Assembly (NCBI GenBank): GCA_021234155.1
Contig: JAJEKV010000013.1
Location: forward strand, 3,964,028-4,028,027
Origin: Isoetes taiwanensis
Lineage: Eukaryota > Streptophyta > Lycopodiopsida > Isoetales > Isoetaceae
Direction of reading: 5' to 3'
Length of the DNA stretch: 64,000 nt
Part shown: in pieces, positions 1 to 12,250 of the stretch
How positions within the stretch are numbered: the first letter of the stretch is position 1
Layout of the letters: each line of letters begins with the position of its first letter
Program-made: the position numbers and the translations under genes
The notes under the pieces: generated by a model
What the model saw: the letters and a program-made list of their open reading frames with translations, nothing else
Database searches by the model: none
What the model was told of the DNA's origin: nothing

Positions 1-805
1 TCCCTGGAAAGGGCTCGCTTTTCTGAAAAAACAAAGGGAGATAAGGTTGTATAGACGAATTCAAAGGATTAAACAGATGTAAGGAGCATACTGTTTTTCT
101 TTGCGCCCAATTCCTGCGTAAGAGAAAGTGCTACCTGCAGGCAAAAGATGGATGAAACTGGATAACCTAAAAGGTGTCCTGCCCTACGATGAACAAAAAA
201 AAAAGCTGATGCATGGAATGATCAAAACCTTTTGGCGTCTTTGATTCAGTTTGCCCATGCCCACAACTTTTTTCGATTCTCAGAACCACATGCGATAGCT
301 TTTAATACGAAGAGGTTGCCTGGATCAGCTAGACCGCCTTAATAACGCCAACTCCTATCTATGCACAAATCTCATGGGTCAAAGTCAGTCAATGTCCAAC
401 AATTGTTTGTAAGCCATTGACTTAACCATACCTTTTCAATATTAGCTTCATTTTGACTGTGTATTCTGAAAAAGACCAAGATTGTAGGAAATCATTTTTT
501 GGCCGTGTAGGAATCAATCTTTCCCTTGTGCATTAGCATCATATAGAGATGCAGAAATCTTGTTTTCTATACGACGATCTTCTTCTTATTTTTTAGAGCC
601 TTTGCATTTTCAGGAGGACTTACATTTGCATGTATATATCTTCGTCTACAAATCTATTGAGAGTAGCATATATTACAACTAGGAAATTGGCCACCTTGTG
701 TGGGCAATTCATGTGGTTGCATAGCAATATTTTTGTACTTTTCATAAATGTACATTTATTTAATTATTTCTTAGTCATTTACTAAAAAGGGTGCAATTTA
801 TCTAG
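1..805. other. Unassigned A+T-rich sequence
   Basis: I see no coding exon, RNA gene or repeat I can name in this stretch. It ends at a TAG|GTCAATG junction that is also present at the start of the related element near 61.5 kb, so at least its last bases probably belong to an intron of that element. Confidence 0.4.
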
Positions 806-1466
806 GTCAATGATGTCCCTCCAACTCGAAATGTTGAAGAGGACAATGGTGTGCAAAATATTGATAAGGGCAATGTCAATACCAAGAATGTTGAAGAAAA
901 ACAAATAGTCCTCTATAGTAGGGTGCAATGGAGGAACAAGAAGGTCAGAATCATGCACAAGTGCAACAAGAAAATAGTAGGCCAAGGAGTCATTGTACTA
1001 GCAGATCCTGGTCAAGTTGTTAATTATGAAAGTTTAGGAATAGAATAGAATAGACAACCTTGGTATTGCAATTTCTAAGTTGGAAGACAACAAGAAAGGT
1101 AAGGGTTTGGGTGACAAGGAATGTTTTGGTTGTGTCAAGCAATTGAAGGTTCCTTGCATCATGGCGTGGCCTATAAATAGTATTCAATTTGTGGAGAATT
1201 ACCTTTTTCCAGAGTCGGTGGTTGTTGGGGATAATGATTGTCTTATCCTAATCCATTAGCAGTGGGCACCCTAAACCTAAGTAAAAGGGAAGTATCAGTA
1301 GTCACATTATCCTAGCAAGAGAGCCAAGTTAATTAGTGACACTAAACATGAGACTATGGTGAATGTTAGGGGCTCAAATTGTTGTTGGAGTGGTTGTATG
1401 CAATTCTTTACGATAGAACAATTGGTAGAAGCAAGAGTAAAGAGTATATTGTTGATGAAAGAATAG
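806..1466 (+). pseudogene. Decayed copy of a DUF8039-like transposase-associated gene (5' part)
   Basis: The translation follows the element at 61.5-62.2 kb over most of its length. Shared blocks include NKKV.I.HKCNK, VIVLADP.Q.V, CVKQL.VPCIM.W and CCWSGC.QF..I.QLVEARV. The block with an ADP/TDP motif, a conserved C and a final W resembles the DUF8039-like region of plant transposon-associated proteins; that name is from memory. Frame changes and stops occur around positions 1040-1060 and 1250-1300, and two AATAG runs sit inside the coding region, so this copy is dead. The sequence breaks off at 1466, where a minus-strand LINE is inserted, and resumes near 3386. Confidence 0.7.
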
Positions 1467-3390
1467 AATAGAATAGAATAGTTTTTTTAACGTCCACGGA
1501 GACCAATAGGTCATGGGACCCATACAATGGGCTAGTACAATCATTACTACTAGGATTAAAAAACCCCTGCCTCGAAAGGTTTTCAAGGGAAAAACCTTTG
1601 CAGTAATGATGATACTAGACAAACAGAGATAATGACTACTGGGGGCTTAGTAATTGCAGACGTTTATCTAGAACCTCAAGTATGTATAATGCCAAGTCAT
1701 GCACAGATGGTGCTCTGAGAAGTTGTGGAAGCGTGGAATGGAATGCTAAGGTCAAAAAAATGATTCGGACTATCTCAAAAGCGGGGCAACTTCGGAAGAG
1801 TATGGCTTTCATCTTCAATAACTCAGAATCGGCAACGGGCACATAGTCACAAGCTCCTCGCGGCAATTGCGGTCGCTCCCATCTACTGTCTCAATCCGTA
1901 GTAGCTGTGGGACCCCGTGCGAATTGATGCAATAGCTACAAGCTTTTTCTGGACAATGAAGCAAGCAAATAAGCTTGGGGCCCTTGTGCCAAGGTGGGAT
2001 TTATGTGTGCATGATAATGACCGTTTTTCACTTGGGTCAAAAGTAGCTGCGTCCCATATCTTTTTTGAAAAAGCGACCATTGAGATATTGTTGCAAAAGC
2101 TCGGGATCGAAGGCGGCAAGCATCGAGGCGGTGCTCGGTTGCACAGCCCAGCGGGCAAACCATGTAGTGCAATGCTCTTTCCAACATGTCGTTTCAAGCG
2201 AGGAGATTGACCATGGCAAGTGCAAGAACGGGATACCTAACATCATCCATGTGGTGCACCTTGCGGATATAGTGGAGATGGCGCTTCATGGCGAGAATGT
2301 TGAAGAGGCCAAAAACACATCTCTTGTAAAAAGAATAGCATAGGGCACCGTTGTTTTAACTCAGAGGTTTGTAAGTGAGAAAGGACTTTTGCACCCGCTC
2401 CAAGCTCTCCCAAGCACTAGCACTAATGGCGAGGTCCCCCACACTTTGAACCATACAATAAAACAGGCTCTACCAAAGCCCCGAAACAAGTGGGCTTTCC
2501 GTGGCCAATCATGAATTCTGTAGCGAAAACAATTGTTTTGCATTGCATAGAGTGCTCTCCATCCAGTGACCACCCGCTTGGTAATACACTTTGTTCCCAA
2601 AGTGTGTTCTTACGAGAATTCTACACCAAGATACTTGTAGCTATCTACAACTTCAACCAGCGGCTATCATAGTGCATAGGGGAACATTGTGACAAGAAGA
2701 TTGAACTACCAAAAGCTTGGTCTTTTGGAGATTAACTCTGTGCACTGTGTTCTCACAAAAGCTGTGCGAGCATGTAAATGTTCTTTGCATACTAGCGGCG
2801 GTATGTGCGAAGTGAAACATCATCGCGATACATAAGTTGCCTAATGATATAGTGTGCCAAATGTGGACCTCCGCCGCCATGATTATCAAGCCATTCTTCC
2901 AATTGATCAATGTACAAGCCAAAGAGTGTAGGAGATAAAGGGCAACCCGGCGAACTCCAATATTGCTAGTGATTTGAGTACACGATCTTTGGAAATTTAG
3001 CAAAAACCCTTTCATAAAGCCGATAAACTGCATTTTGAAGATCTTGTGGAACCCCAAGTGCCTGCAAACGCTGCCAAAGAAGCTCGCGTGGTACTGTATC
3101 AAAAGCAGAAGTAAAATCCACAAAGCATACCTACAATGATTATCAAGCCATTCTTCCAATTGATCAATGTACAAGCCAAAGAGTGTAGGAGATAAAGGGC
3201 AACCCTGACGAACTCCAATATTGCTAGTGATTTGAGTACCTGATGCTGGAAATTTAGCAAAAACCCTTTCATAAAGCCGATAAAACCGCATTTTGAAGAT
3301 CTTGTGGAACCCAAGTGCGCAAAGCGGCGCCAAAGAAGCTAAAGCGTGTAATCTTGTATCAAAAGCAGAAGTAAAATCCACAAAGCATAC
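1467..3390 (-). mobile_element. LINE fragment (RT region to 3' end) inserted in the 806-3429 element
   Basis: Read on the minus strand, this insert has reverse-transcriptase blocks (DFTSAFDT and VRQGCPLSPTLFGLYIDQLEEWL, the palm motif upstream of the catalytic YADD). Further on is a stretch near 2450-2480 resembling the LYGxEVWG block that follows RT in LINEs. The frame is broken many times. The 3' end is at the low-coordinate side: an A-rich run and four TATTC units on the minus strand (AATAG on the plus strand, 1467-1485). The host element continues on both sides, so this is a 5'-truncated insertion. The RT block resembles the LINE at 17.8-22.1 kb (GCPLSPTLFGIYIDAL), which also ends in TATTC units. 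Confidence 0.7.
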
Positions 3391-3395
3391 CTACA
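2881..3395 (-). repeat. Tandem duplication of about 257 bp inside the LINE RT region
   Basis: The block beginning GATTATCAAGCCATTCTTCC at 2881 starts again at 3138, an offset of 257 bases, and both copies end with AAATCCACAAAGCATACCTACA. Both encode the same RT segment with a few substitutions and small indels, so the duplication is old and happened after or during insertion. Confidence 0.85.
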
Positions 3396-3429
3396 TGTAC
3401 ACAATTTTCGAGCGTGCAATTCAGGATGA
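3386..3429 (+). pseudogene. Continuation of the interrupted 806-1466 element
   Basis: This short piece translates as YMYTIFERAIQDEK and matches YMYSIHELALQDEK at 62.1 kb. In the 61.5 kb copy that segment directly follows the sequence that here ends at 1466, which fixes both edges of the LINE insertion. Confidence 0.75.
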
Positions 3430-3560
3430 AAAAAAAAACCATCATTCAATTAAATTGGGATTATGTCTATTCCAAAATCACGTCGTATAAGCCGATTATT
3501 TACGTTTGTATTGATTTAATCAATATTTTTGCACTGTGTTCATTTTCAGCCTGGGAATAT
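3430..3560 (-). repeat. Segment shared with the 3' flank of the 53.2 kb phosphatase gene
   Basis: The sequence from ACCATCATTCA onward resembles 52,943-53,060, including a common TTATGTCT.TTCCAAAA.CACG block. Since a phosphatase relic lies next to it at 4.4-4.8 kb, as at 53.2 kb, the two places look like diverged copies of one duplicated segment. Confidence 0.55.
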
Positions 3561-3773
3561 GCATTTTGTGTTGAAATTGAAGCACATTCTAAAATATGAT
3601 GCAATTCACCCATATTATGACTGAATGCTGGCAACATGAAAAATAAAAAATTGCATATTATTTTATACCATCATGGACGATTACAAAATTTATAGAATAT
3701 ATATAAAATAAGAAGCCTTTTTTAATAAATAACAGCAAGCAATTGGCTACAAAACAAATATTTTCGTAGTACA

Positions 3774-3792
3774 AATCGCGCCTGGCGCGATT
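3774..3792. repeat. GC-rich palindrome, family motif copy 1
   Basis: AATCGCGCC-T-GGCGCGATT is a perfect 9-bp-arm palindrome in an A+T-rich setting. Variants occur at 4852, 4927, 53,888, 53,928, 55,917-56,168, 57,523 and 59,558-59,840, always around the phosphatase/methyltransferase gene family. No known element is recognised. Confidence 0.85.
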
Positions 3793-3838
3793 TTGTTGGT
3801 ATAAATATAGCATAATCAGACAACATAAATGCCAAAAA

Positions 3839-4171
3839 CTATTGTGATTCATCGTCAACAGGTGCTTCAGAGATCCTTTCGATCGTGAACAAACCATGCT
3901 CTGGATTCCATAGAAGATGGATCATAACATCGAAGGGATCAGGATAGAAGCAGACATGATTCATAGCAACAACAGTCAGCCAGTCTTCAAGTTCTATGCC
4001 TTGCTGATGGCACCTACAGAGGTCCTCATGGTTCATCTTGCAGGTAATGGAATCACGATCAGAAGCAGAATGTACCATAACAAGAAGAAGCAGGGGGAGG
4101 CCAAAGTCGATGCCTTGGCAATTTGATGCATATCTATTTATACCCACCAAAATTATTGACGGTATATACAT
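3839..4171 (-). other. Possible coding exon, unrecognised
   Basis: An open frame of 110 codons lies downstream (minus strand) of the phosphatase relic. Its last 60 residues look protein-like (HEDLCRCHQQGIELEDWL and, at the end, ISEAPVDDESQ). No family is recognised and no matching segment is seen near 53 kb, so it may be part of an insertion within this copy. Confidence 0.25.
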
Positions 4172-4405
4172 ACAAATTATTGGACGTAATATAGCAAATT
4201 ATATACATAATAGAATAATACAATATGTATATAGAACCAATAATGCTGCTACAATTGGATTTCGTCTCTACTAATTAGACAAGATGAATGCCATAAAGCA
4301 TTGCAAAGTTATTTTACAATAATACAATATATATTCAAAACTTTTGTGTAAAGCATATTTCATATTCAAAACATTTGTATAAAGTATATTTTCGGTTTAC
4401 ATTTA

Positions 4406-4811
4406 TCAAAATAGTTTTGTTTTTAGAACAATTTTCTCAAGATCCCTGTCAATTTCCCCCGTCCGATTAAGGTGCGGGTATAGTTTCTGTATGTCTTCGG
4501 CCGATTTTCCTAATGATATTTCTTGCAAGACACTGCTAAAACGAAGTAGAAAATCATATGTGCTAAAAATATCAGGATGATAAGATGGCGGATTTAATGA
4601 CTGTGACTGATTGAAGCAACATTTGAGGGCATCATCATCAATCATGATGATGCTTTCCATTTCCTCCACCTAGAGCATAAACATATATGGTACGCATTTC
4701 AAATGGTTTCTGCACATACCATGACTTATCAAAACTTCCTTTCAGTAACGTTCTGCATAGCACACCATTCAAATCAAAGACCAGTATTTTTGGGGAAGCC
4801 GAATTATATCT
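4406..4811 (-). pseudogene. FCP1/NIF-type phosphatase relic with its core deleted
   Basis: Two ends of the HAD-fold domain encoded at 53.2-53.8 kb are present. After a CTTTAG acceptor at 4812-4817 comes ILVFDLNGVLC, motif I. About 75 bases later the frame jumps to IIMIDDDALKC, motif IV, and a C-terminal stretch (LNPPSYHPD, LGKSAEDIQKLYPHLNRTGEIDRDLEK) matching LNPPTYTPQ and AGKTVSDVVKTHPELDRTKEMD. The roughly 130 residues between them, with the motif II serine/threonine and the motif III lysine, are missing and the two parts are in different frames, so it cannot encode an active enzyme. The intron upstream carries two copies of the GC-rich palindrome, as in the 53.8 kb gene. Confidence 0.75.
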
Positions 4812-4851
4812 CTAAAGCAAACAGATACGTATGAGAAGAAAGAAATAAAGA

Positions 4852-4945
4852 AATCGCACCTGCCGCGATTTATATAAAGAAGCAAGTCAATAAATTCTAA
4901 AAATGTGAAACCCAAAGGAAAATCTAAATCGCGCCAGGCGCTATT
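4852..4945. repeat. Pair of GC-rich palindromes in the intron before the FCP1 relic
   Basis: Copies lie at 4852-4870 (AATCGCACCTGCCGCGATT) and 4927-4945 (AATCGCGCCAGGCGCTATT). They form an inverted pair just upstream, on the minus strand, of the 3' splice site of the phosphatase exon. The intact intron at 53.84-53.95 kb has the same arrangement. Confidence 0.75.
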
Positions 4946-4949
4946 CATA

Positions 4950-7900
4950 TCAATATATTTTGGCCTTCATAGTGTTTTATGCACAATTCAATATCTTGTT
5001 CTATATTCCAAAATAACATAAATGATCTACTTAGATGAAGAAAACAATACCTAGCTCGTCTCTTATTTTTCAAGGCCATGTAGTACTTTTGGCCACGTAT
5101 TTGACATGGTTGCATTGTGAAACAAATCCCAATCTAAACTATTCAAACTATTGTTTGGACTCGAAATAACTTTGCATTTAAACCGCCACACCAGAGGTCA
5201 CGGGTTTAAGTATGGCCATCATTGGTCAGTTATGAGGACCTAGAAATCCATTGCTCTGAGGTTACAGATTCAAGTATGACCAACCGGTCCCATGGCAGAG
5301 ACCTTAAATCAACCATATGTACTGGATAATCACATGCAAGTAGCTCCTAGCATAAGGCATCATGGCTAGATAGTGGATTGGCTTCCATGTGATATATAGA
5401 ATGTGATGTATCTATTGTACTCATGATGTAATGGTGAATAGATTGACGCCCTTCAACAAAAAAAAGGGGGGATAAATACATAAAGTATATGATCAAACTA
5501 TTGAAACCTCTGAGAACCTATCGTAAAAATTTCAACCCATTTGCATTTTTGTTCAAATAATATTCAACTTATAGATTGTTCTCTTTATATCTCGCCTTAA
5601 CAAAAAAAACCTCCTCTTCATTTTCCTAAGCACCCCGATGTAATGAAAATGAAATATTGTTGAAGAATGCGAAGGAAATAAGACTTATAAAAATTTTGTT
5701 TTGCTTGGTGAAAAGGACTTACCCAAATTATTCTATCTTCTATTGGGCACTTGAATATGTTATAAGGCCATATTCTATCTTGTATTGGACAACTTGAATA
5801 TATGATAAGGCGATGTTTGCATTGTTAGCATTCTTGGACGCTTTGGAAAATGTCTCAATGTGTTGATTTCATCTGTTATTTTCCATAAATTTTATTTGTA
5901 ACTAATAGAATTGCTTGAGATCAAAATATACCCATGGTAAATACGAAAATGTTTTTAGCGTTGCAAAAGATATAGTTTTATTAACTTTATATGTACAAGA
6001 AACTTATGCTGCCCTAGCGGCCTTGCAACGTTCTCTTCCCCTTGGCATTTTGCGAAAATGACATGGTCGCAAAGCTTCGGGTGCATCTAAATCAAATCAG
6101 AGAAATCGTAAAATGAAGAGTTAAAGGGATCTTAGCATCATATGTTTTATGGCGGATATATCTATAGATCGGCTTCCATTGCCAAAAGCTCCTTAAAGGC
6201 GGCTCATCTGCGATTAAAAAAGACCCGGAGAAAGCGGACATAGATCAAAATATTTGGCTTGAAATGCAAGCGCTTTAACCGTTTGGTCTGAAATATGAAT
6301 GGGCTCAGGATTTAAACATCACATTCTCAGACAACCTTTATAAATGAGCAGTCAGGGCTCTGAGCATTATTTCGGGTTATTTCCTAAATTGTATAGGCAA
6401 GACCCATTTTCATAAAAGCGAAGAAGAACAACTCAAGGCCCCTTCGATATTGTCTATGATGCGCCTAACTTATGTGCTAAGGCCCGCGGTTCAATAAAAC
6501 CTATCGAAGCTAAGCCCACGGATCGGCAAAACCCGGTTTCATTCTTTGCAAAAAAACATCGGTTCGTTGTTATTTGTTTTGCGAGACCTATTTTTCTGTT
6601 CGATGTTCGCAGACTTCCTATTATATACAATTTCAAATGTGACTAAGATGACAATAAAATATGCAATGCTTCGATTTCAAAAGCAAAATGGTACATGCAA
6701 TAGCCTACTCAGCAGCGATGATAAATGTCCCTCATTCCATTGTGGACTTTCATCCCTTCATTGTAGCGCATTTCAGGAACAATGCTTTCTGAATTTCTGA
6801 CGTTCAATATATAGGATAAATAAAACTTGAATACGCTTGGATGCATCTGATCCTTTTGGAAGAATGTCACAGGATGGTACAAAGCACAAGATAATACAAC
6901 ATGCCAGATGGAAAAGGAAATCCCATGTCTTCAAATATGTTGCGCTTGTTGCAACTATTTGCACCAGATACCGCATGTTTCAGACCTTAATGTGGGAAAA
7001 GCAATGTTGTGTCGTGAAACCCCTTTACGGTTTCATTACAAAGCACGTGGGAAAAGTCACTCACAGGTGTGTCTTCAAGATGCACTTTTGAAATTGGATT
7101 ACGACGCTACATAATCTTTGTTGCTATTATGCCTTGCAACAATTACCAAGGAATTGATTATTATAGCTTTGGAGCGATGCGTTTACAATTTTAATATCAC
7201 GGTATGGCTTATCACTTTTGTCGGTTTTGACCTTCTCAATAGCACGCAATTAATGAATCTTTGGTGAATACCAAAATATGGCTGGTTATTTGCAATAATG
7301 GATGCAAGAACACTTACACGCAACGCGTCAGTTCCTTTCACAACGTCCAAACCACGGTATGCTTGTTGTCCAACCAAGGTGTGGCAACTGTTGTAATAAA
7401 AATTGTGACCCATTTGTGTTTGGTCCGGCATTTGCCATAGAAGCGGTAAAAGGCGGTAAAAGGCGGTCATCTTGGGAGGTGTGGATGGTAGGAAGATATT
7501 AGAAAATCACAAAACCGTTCACATTAACTAATGGCATTAAAAAACCTTTTGTGGAACTTCGTCTTCAAACTTCGCCTCCCCATACCGATTGGCCACGGTT
7601 CCATCACCTAAAGAATCTCCGGTTTGCACCATAAAACCTTTGATTACAGATGGAAAATAAGATTATCATAGTATCCATTTACGCAATGTGTAGTGAAGTT
7701 TTCAACCGTCCTTGGACACTCCTCAGGTATAACCTTATATGAATATTTCCCAATGTGGTATGCAAAATTTTGCAAGCCATAAGGCATATCATGATCAATA
7801 GCATGCAACAATCATCTAATGTTTCAAGAGAAAGATTTTGTTGTTTTTGTTCAAAACTCATTGCAACATACTTTTGATACTAGGCATGCATTCTTTAATT

Positions 7901-8640
7901 AAATTGTTGTTTTGTCTGCCATGAGCAGCACCTAAACATCTACCAAAATACGTAGTACTGATAAATTTGGCGTCCCAGAAAAATAAAAATGCCTACCACA
8001 TTGTCAGGCAAAGATGTCGATGTACTCTTCCCAATATCCGCTATTGCCATGAGCTCCTCCGCTGGAGGCTTCTCATTGAAAATGTCCCTCCCTTTTGTAG
8101 CATCTTGACCTCCTCAAGTTCCCTGCGGGTTTGTATGAGAATGTATATCGAGGGATAAGATGACGAGCGGCATTGTGGATTGCTAGACTTCATATTAAGA
8201 TGCGAGAGGACAAAACCGGGCATATGTGAACCAAAGGGAGCCATCATTTGGACGAAATGAAGCATATTACAAAAAAGGCCGTTGTGCCTTTACTTTGGAA
8301 GGAAATCGCCGCAGAGGACATGGACGTAGATGCAGTATGCAAAATTTCTTTGCTTCATCCCTAATCTATACATGCCATCAAGCGGAGGAGACTGCATTCG
8401 CCAAGCGTCGCCCAGTTCCATGCAAATAAAGATCCAAGAATCCAGACTTTGCTTCCAAGCAAAGTAATCACACATTCTATTACCGCCATGGCGGCGATGT
8501 GTGTGAGCGAAGTTGGCGGAATGGAAGCGAGAGGAAGTGGAGATCGAGAGCATTTGACCGAAGCGGGTGATTCTTTTGAAACGAAGCGTGGCATCCCTTG
8601 ATTTTTTTTCTTTTTTGAATTTGGAAATGCAAAAGGAACA
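4950..8640. other. Gene-poor stretch
   Basis: No family could be recognised. Two weak candidates were seen on the minus strand. One, near 6000-6090, follows a TTTAG acceptor-like site and gives RKMPRGRERCKAARAA before a stop. The other is a pair of overlapping frames at 8290-8594 that start with an ATG next to A-rich sequence and contain CCGCCATGGCGG. Neither has a recognisable domain. Confidence 0.4.
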
Positions 8641-8744
8641 TACGTGTCGACCCCACGGCTATCCTCAGCCCAGAAAAAATAGCTTCTTAATTTTTAAGAA
8701 CAGAAATGTTACTGCTTTATATATGGTATGAATTTTATAAATAT

Positions 8745-8803
8745 GTGTTACCTTCTCTGAATTTTACCTTCTCTGAATTCAAACCTTCTCTGAATTTTAT
8801 AAA
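8745..8803 (-). repeat. Threefold purine-rich repeat at the copia 3' end
   Basis: On the minus strand AATTCAGAGAAGGT occurs three times in a row with small changes, directly after the RNase H coding end. Its AGAGAAGG core is where a polypurine tract is expected. Confidence 0.5.
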
Positions 8804-9498
8804 TTTGTTTTCAGTCAATGCCTTTGTGAGCGCGTCTGCTATTTGATTTGATGTGCTTATGTACTCCATCTCAATGTATTTCTTTGCTGCCAGATCTCTG
8901 AATAAAGTGCATGTTTAACTCTATATGCTTGGTCCTTTCATGATCAACTGAATTTTTAACAGTAGCCATACAACTTTGACTATCTGTTAAAATCTTTGTA
9001 GCCTCTGTTTGAATACACCCTAGTTCTTCTAAGAGTCTTCTAAGCCAAACCACTTCCTTAGATGCTAAAGAAGCAGCAGAATATTCTGCCTTAGCTGAAG
9101 ACATTGCCACTGCACTTTGTTTCTTTGTTTTCCAAGTTATAGCTCCATCTGCTAAAAAAAATAACATATCCAGAGGTTGATTTCCTCATGCCTAGGTCCC
9201 CTCTCCAATCTGCATCACTGTATGCTTCCATCTTCAGATTTGAACTATTAAAGTTAATTCCAAAATTTCTGGTCCCCTTTAGATACCTCAAGATTCTTTT
9301 CCTTGCTATCCAATGTTCCTTGCTGGGATTGTGATATCTCCTACTCAAAATGTTTACGACATAAGTTATGTCAGGACGAGTGTTATTTGATAAATATAAT
9401 AAGCAACCAACAAGTGCTCTGTATGGTATGTCTTCCATCTCCTTTATCTCTGACTCACTTAAAGGAGTATCAACAGTCAAATTGTGCCCAGGAACCAT
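8745..9498 (-). pseudogene. Copia RNase H
   Basis: YRALVGCLLYLSNNTRPDI, EAYSDADWRGD and AMSSAKAEYSAASLASKEVVWLR mark the copia connection and RNase H domains. ILTDSQSCMATVKNSV and RTKHIELNMHFIQ follow. Past position 8871 another frame gives IADALTKALTE, the usual copia C-terminus, so the domain reaches about 8760 with frameshifts near 9130 and 8880. Confidence 0.9.
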
Positions 9499-10590
9499 AG
9501 GTTGACTGTATTGGCATCAGATAAATTGAACCTCTTCAGCATATTATCAATATGCTTACTTTGTTTTAGATGTAACTCTTGTTTGTCCCTGTTTCTTACC
9601 ACATCTATATCCAAAAATTTCTGCAATTCTCCAAGATCTAAAATGTGAAAACGTTTCTTCAAAGTTTCTTTGCAGTAATTAAGTACATCAAGGCAATTTG
9701 CAGCTATAATATAATCATCTATATAGAGTGCTATAATGAAAAATTTTGTATCATCCTTATACATATACAAGTTCCCATCATTGCTGAGTTTCTCAAACCT
9801 TTGTTCTCTAAGAAAATTATCTATGCAAAAATACCATTCTCTGGGTGCTTGCTTGATGCCGTAAACAGCACGTTTTAGTTGCTAAATGTTATTACTTTCA
9901 GTCACAATCCCAGGTGGTGGTTTTATGTAGATATCTTCATCAACTTTAGCATTCAAAAAAGCTGTTTTGACATCCATGTGATGCAATTTCAGTTTCCAAG
10001 CTGTTCCCAAAGCCAATAAAACTCTTATGCTTGTAAGTTTAACATTGGAGAATAAGTTTCATTATAATCTCGACCTTTTCTTTGAGTAAATCCTTTTGCC
10101 ACTAGTCTTACCTTGAATTTTTTACTTCCATCTGCACATGTTTTAATTTTAAAGATCCATTTACTTCCAATAGCAATTTTTCCATCTGGTAGATCTCCAA
10201 CCTCATAAGTTCCAGTGTTTTTGAATGAATTCAATTCCTCCTCCATTGCATTCAACCATTTTTCCTTGTCTTCAGATTTCAAGACATCTTCAAAGGTTTG
10301 TGGAATCATTGTGTCCTCCAAGATAGCCATGATTTGTTCTACTTCTTCCTCTGCTGTCACTGATCTGTTTTATACAGTCTTTTGCTTTTTCCAGTTGCAT
10401 CTCTCCCATATGTGTTATTATCAACCTGATCTTCGTCTAATAGTTTCTCTACTTGAGTTTTCCTCTTTCTAGGTATATGACCCTCAATGTGTTCAATTTC
10501 AGTGGCGGCCCCATCAGATCTGTCAGTTTCTACAATTTTCAAGCCATCATTTAATTCCTCATCAGATTCATAATCAGCTATCTGTGTCAT
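9477..10590 (-). pseudogene. Copia reverse transcriptase, fragmented
   Basis: Upstream blocks include PQTFEDVLKSEDKEKWLNAM, GSKWIFKIKTCADGS and VRLVAKGFTQRKGRDYNETY. The frame is lost at 10,025 and is recovered near 9770 with FFIIALYIDDYIIAA, which holds the catalytic YIDD (usually YVDD), followed by LGELQKFLDIDVVRNRD. The roughly 250 bases between contain several stops. The acidic stretch at 10,357-10,590 is the usual variable linker between integrase and RT. Confidence 0.9.
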
Positions 10591-10767
10591 TCTTTTTGAA
10601 TTGGTTTCTTCCTTTCTCTTTGGTATTTATGTCTTGCATATATTCATGTCTTCATATAACACTTCTTCCTTAAATAAAACATCTCTGCTTATCACTATTG
10701 ATCTATTCTCTGGAATAAATATTCTATATCCTTTTGACCCACTGTCATAGCCTACTAAATAGCCAAT

Positions 10768-11040
10768 TTAAGCTTTATCATCCAATTTTTTCCTCAGTTC
10801 AGTAGGAACATGCACATACGCTAAGCATCCATATGCTTTTAACGTGCTAAAATCAACTTTGCTCTTGAAATTTGACCATAAGAGTTCGGGCACATTACCT
10901 TTCAAGCTTGTTGAAGGAAGTTTGTTTCGAATTAACATGGCAGCTCTCGGGGCTTCTTCCCAAAGGTAGTTTGGCAGTCCAGAGTGTTTGATCATAGACC
11001 TTACAGCATCCATAATTGTTCCTTTTTTTCGCTCATCCAT
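10768..11040 (-). pseudogene. Copia integrase C-terminal part
   Basis: MDERKKGTIMDAVRSMIKHS continues the integrase after the shift and matches the copia block (V)AERKNRTIMDMVRSM. It is followed by LPNYLWEEAPRAAMLIRNKLP and FSTLKAYGCLAYVHVP, both typical of this segment. Confidence 0.85.
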
Positions 11041-12139
11041 TTTGTTGTGGGTTGTACCTGCATGTCATTTGCCTTTTAATGCCATTAGCAACACAATATA
11101 ACTTAAACTTTGTTGAGAGATATTCTCCTCCCCTGTATGACTTGACACATTTTACTTTTCTGCCAGTTTCCCTTTCAGCCTTGTTTACATATTGTTTGAA
11201 AGCAATCAGTGCTTGAGATTTCTTTTCTAGACAATACACTTTGCAAAATTTGCTGAAATCATCTATGAATGATATACAATATCTCTTGTTAGTTATTCCC
11301 CTGATATTCATAGGTCCACACAAGTTTGTGTGTATCAGATCCAAAAGACCACTTGCTCTTTTTTTGCTTTTGAGAAAAGGCAATCTATTTAATTTTCTAG
11401 GAAGGTATCTCTGACATGTAAACTTCTCTGAATTTGTTTCTTTGCACTCCAGCCACCCTTTCTTTATCATAAATTTTATGTTGTTGCAATGAGCATGTGC
11501 CAATCTATTGTGCCAAATTTGTATTTCTGATGCATTCAGATCATTAATACTGTTACATTGCACATTATCCATTTGGAATAAATTTCCAACACGTTTAGCA
11601 TAGAATTTCAATTCATTCCCATAAAAGATAGTATATACTTTGGAATCAAAACTGATTCTATAGCCTAGATCTACTAGTTGGCTGACTGATATAAGGTTTT
11701 TGATAAGAGTTGGGACACACAATGCATTTTCAATATCCATTACTTGTCCTTGAAGGTCTATTAATTGCAGCAACCCTTTCCCTTCAATTTGCCGACGTTC
11801 TCCATTTCCTACTTGAATATTTCTTGAGTGTGTGCCTCCAAAGTTCTTGAGCAGATCAATAGTTTGAACTACTGATCTTTCAGCTCCACTATCAACTACA
11901 AGTACATTAGACTTAAGATTAGCTTCATTCTTATCAAGAATAGCTAATGCAAATTTTACCTCATCCCCATCTTCTGACTCTTCCTTTTCAGCTTTCATTA
12001 TTTCCTTTGTTACATATGTGCCTGCAGGTTTTTTCCCACCTCGACCCCTGTTATGATTTGCTTTTCCTCTTCTGTTGGAAATGGCCTGATTCTTGACAGT
12101 AAAAACATGTCCCTTTTTCATTTCTCCTTTTTCCAGCAA
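11033..12139 (-). pseudogene. Copia protease, pre-integrase and integrase core
   Basis: The protease signature VVDSGAERSVV lies near residue 80, so the DSG active site is intact. The GAG-pre-integrase block IWHNRLAHAHCNNIKFM follows near residue 210 with its histidines. The integrase core then shows DLIHTNLCGPM (first D), FIDDFSKFCKVY (second D) and YRGGEYLS (E). The frame ends at NPQQNG, where copia integrases continue with VAERKNR, so a frameshift is present there. Confidence 0.9.
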
Positions 12140-12250
12140 ACAATATCTCTAATGCTTCATCTCTAGTTTTTGCCATGTTCCTAATAAACATAGCAAGTTG
12201 TTCATTTTCTCCTATAGATCTAGCAATAGCAAATACTTGATATCTTTCTG

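Noticed and set aside
1917..2343. Independent small genes in several frames
   Set aside because: The region lies inside the LINE insertion, and no frame shows protein character other than weak LINE similarity on the minus strand.
9645..11216. Plus-strand open frames within the copia element
   Set aside because: They are complements of the integrase/RT coding sequence.
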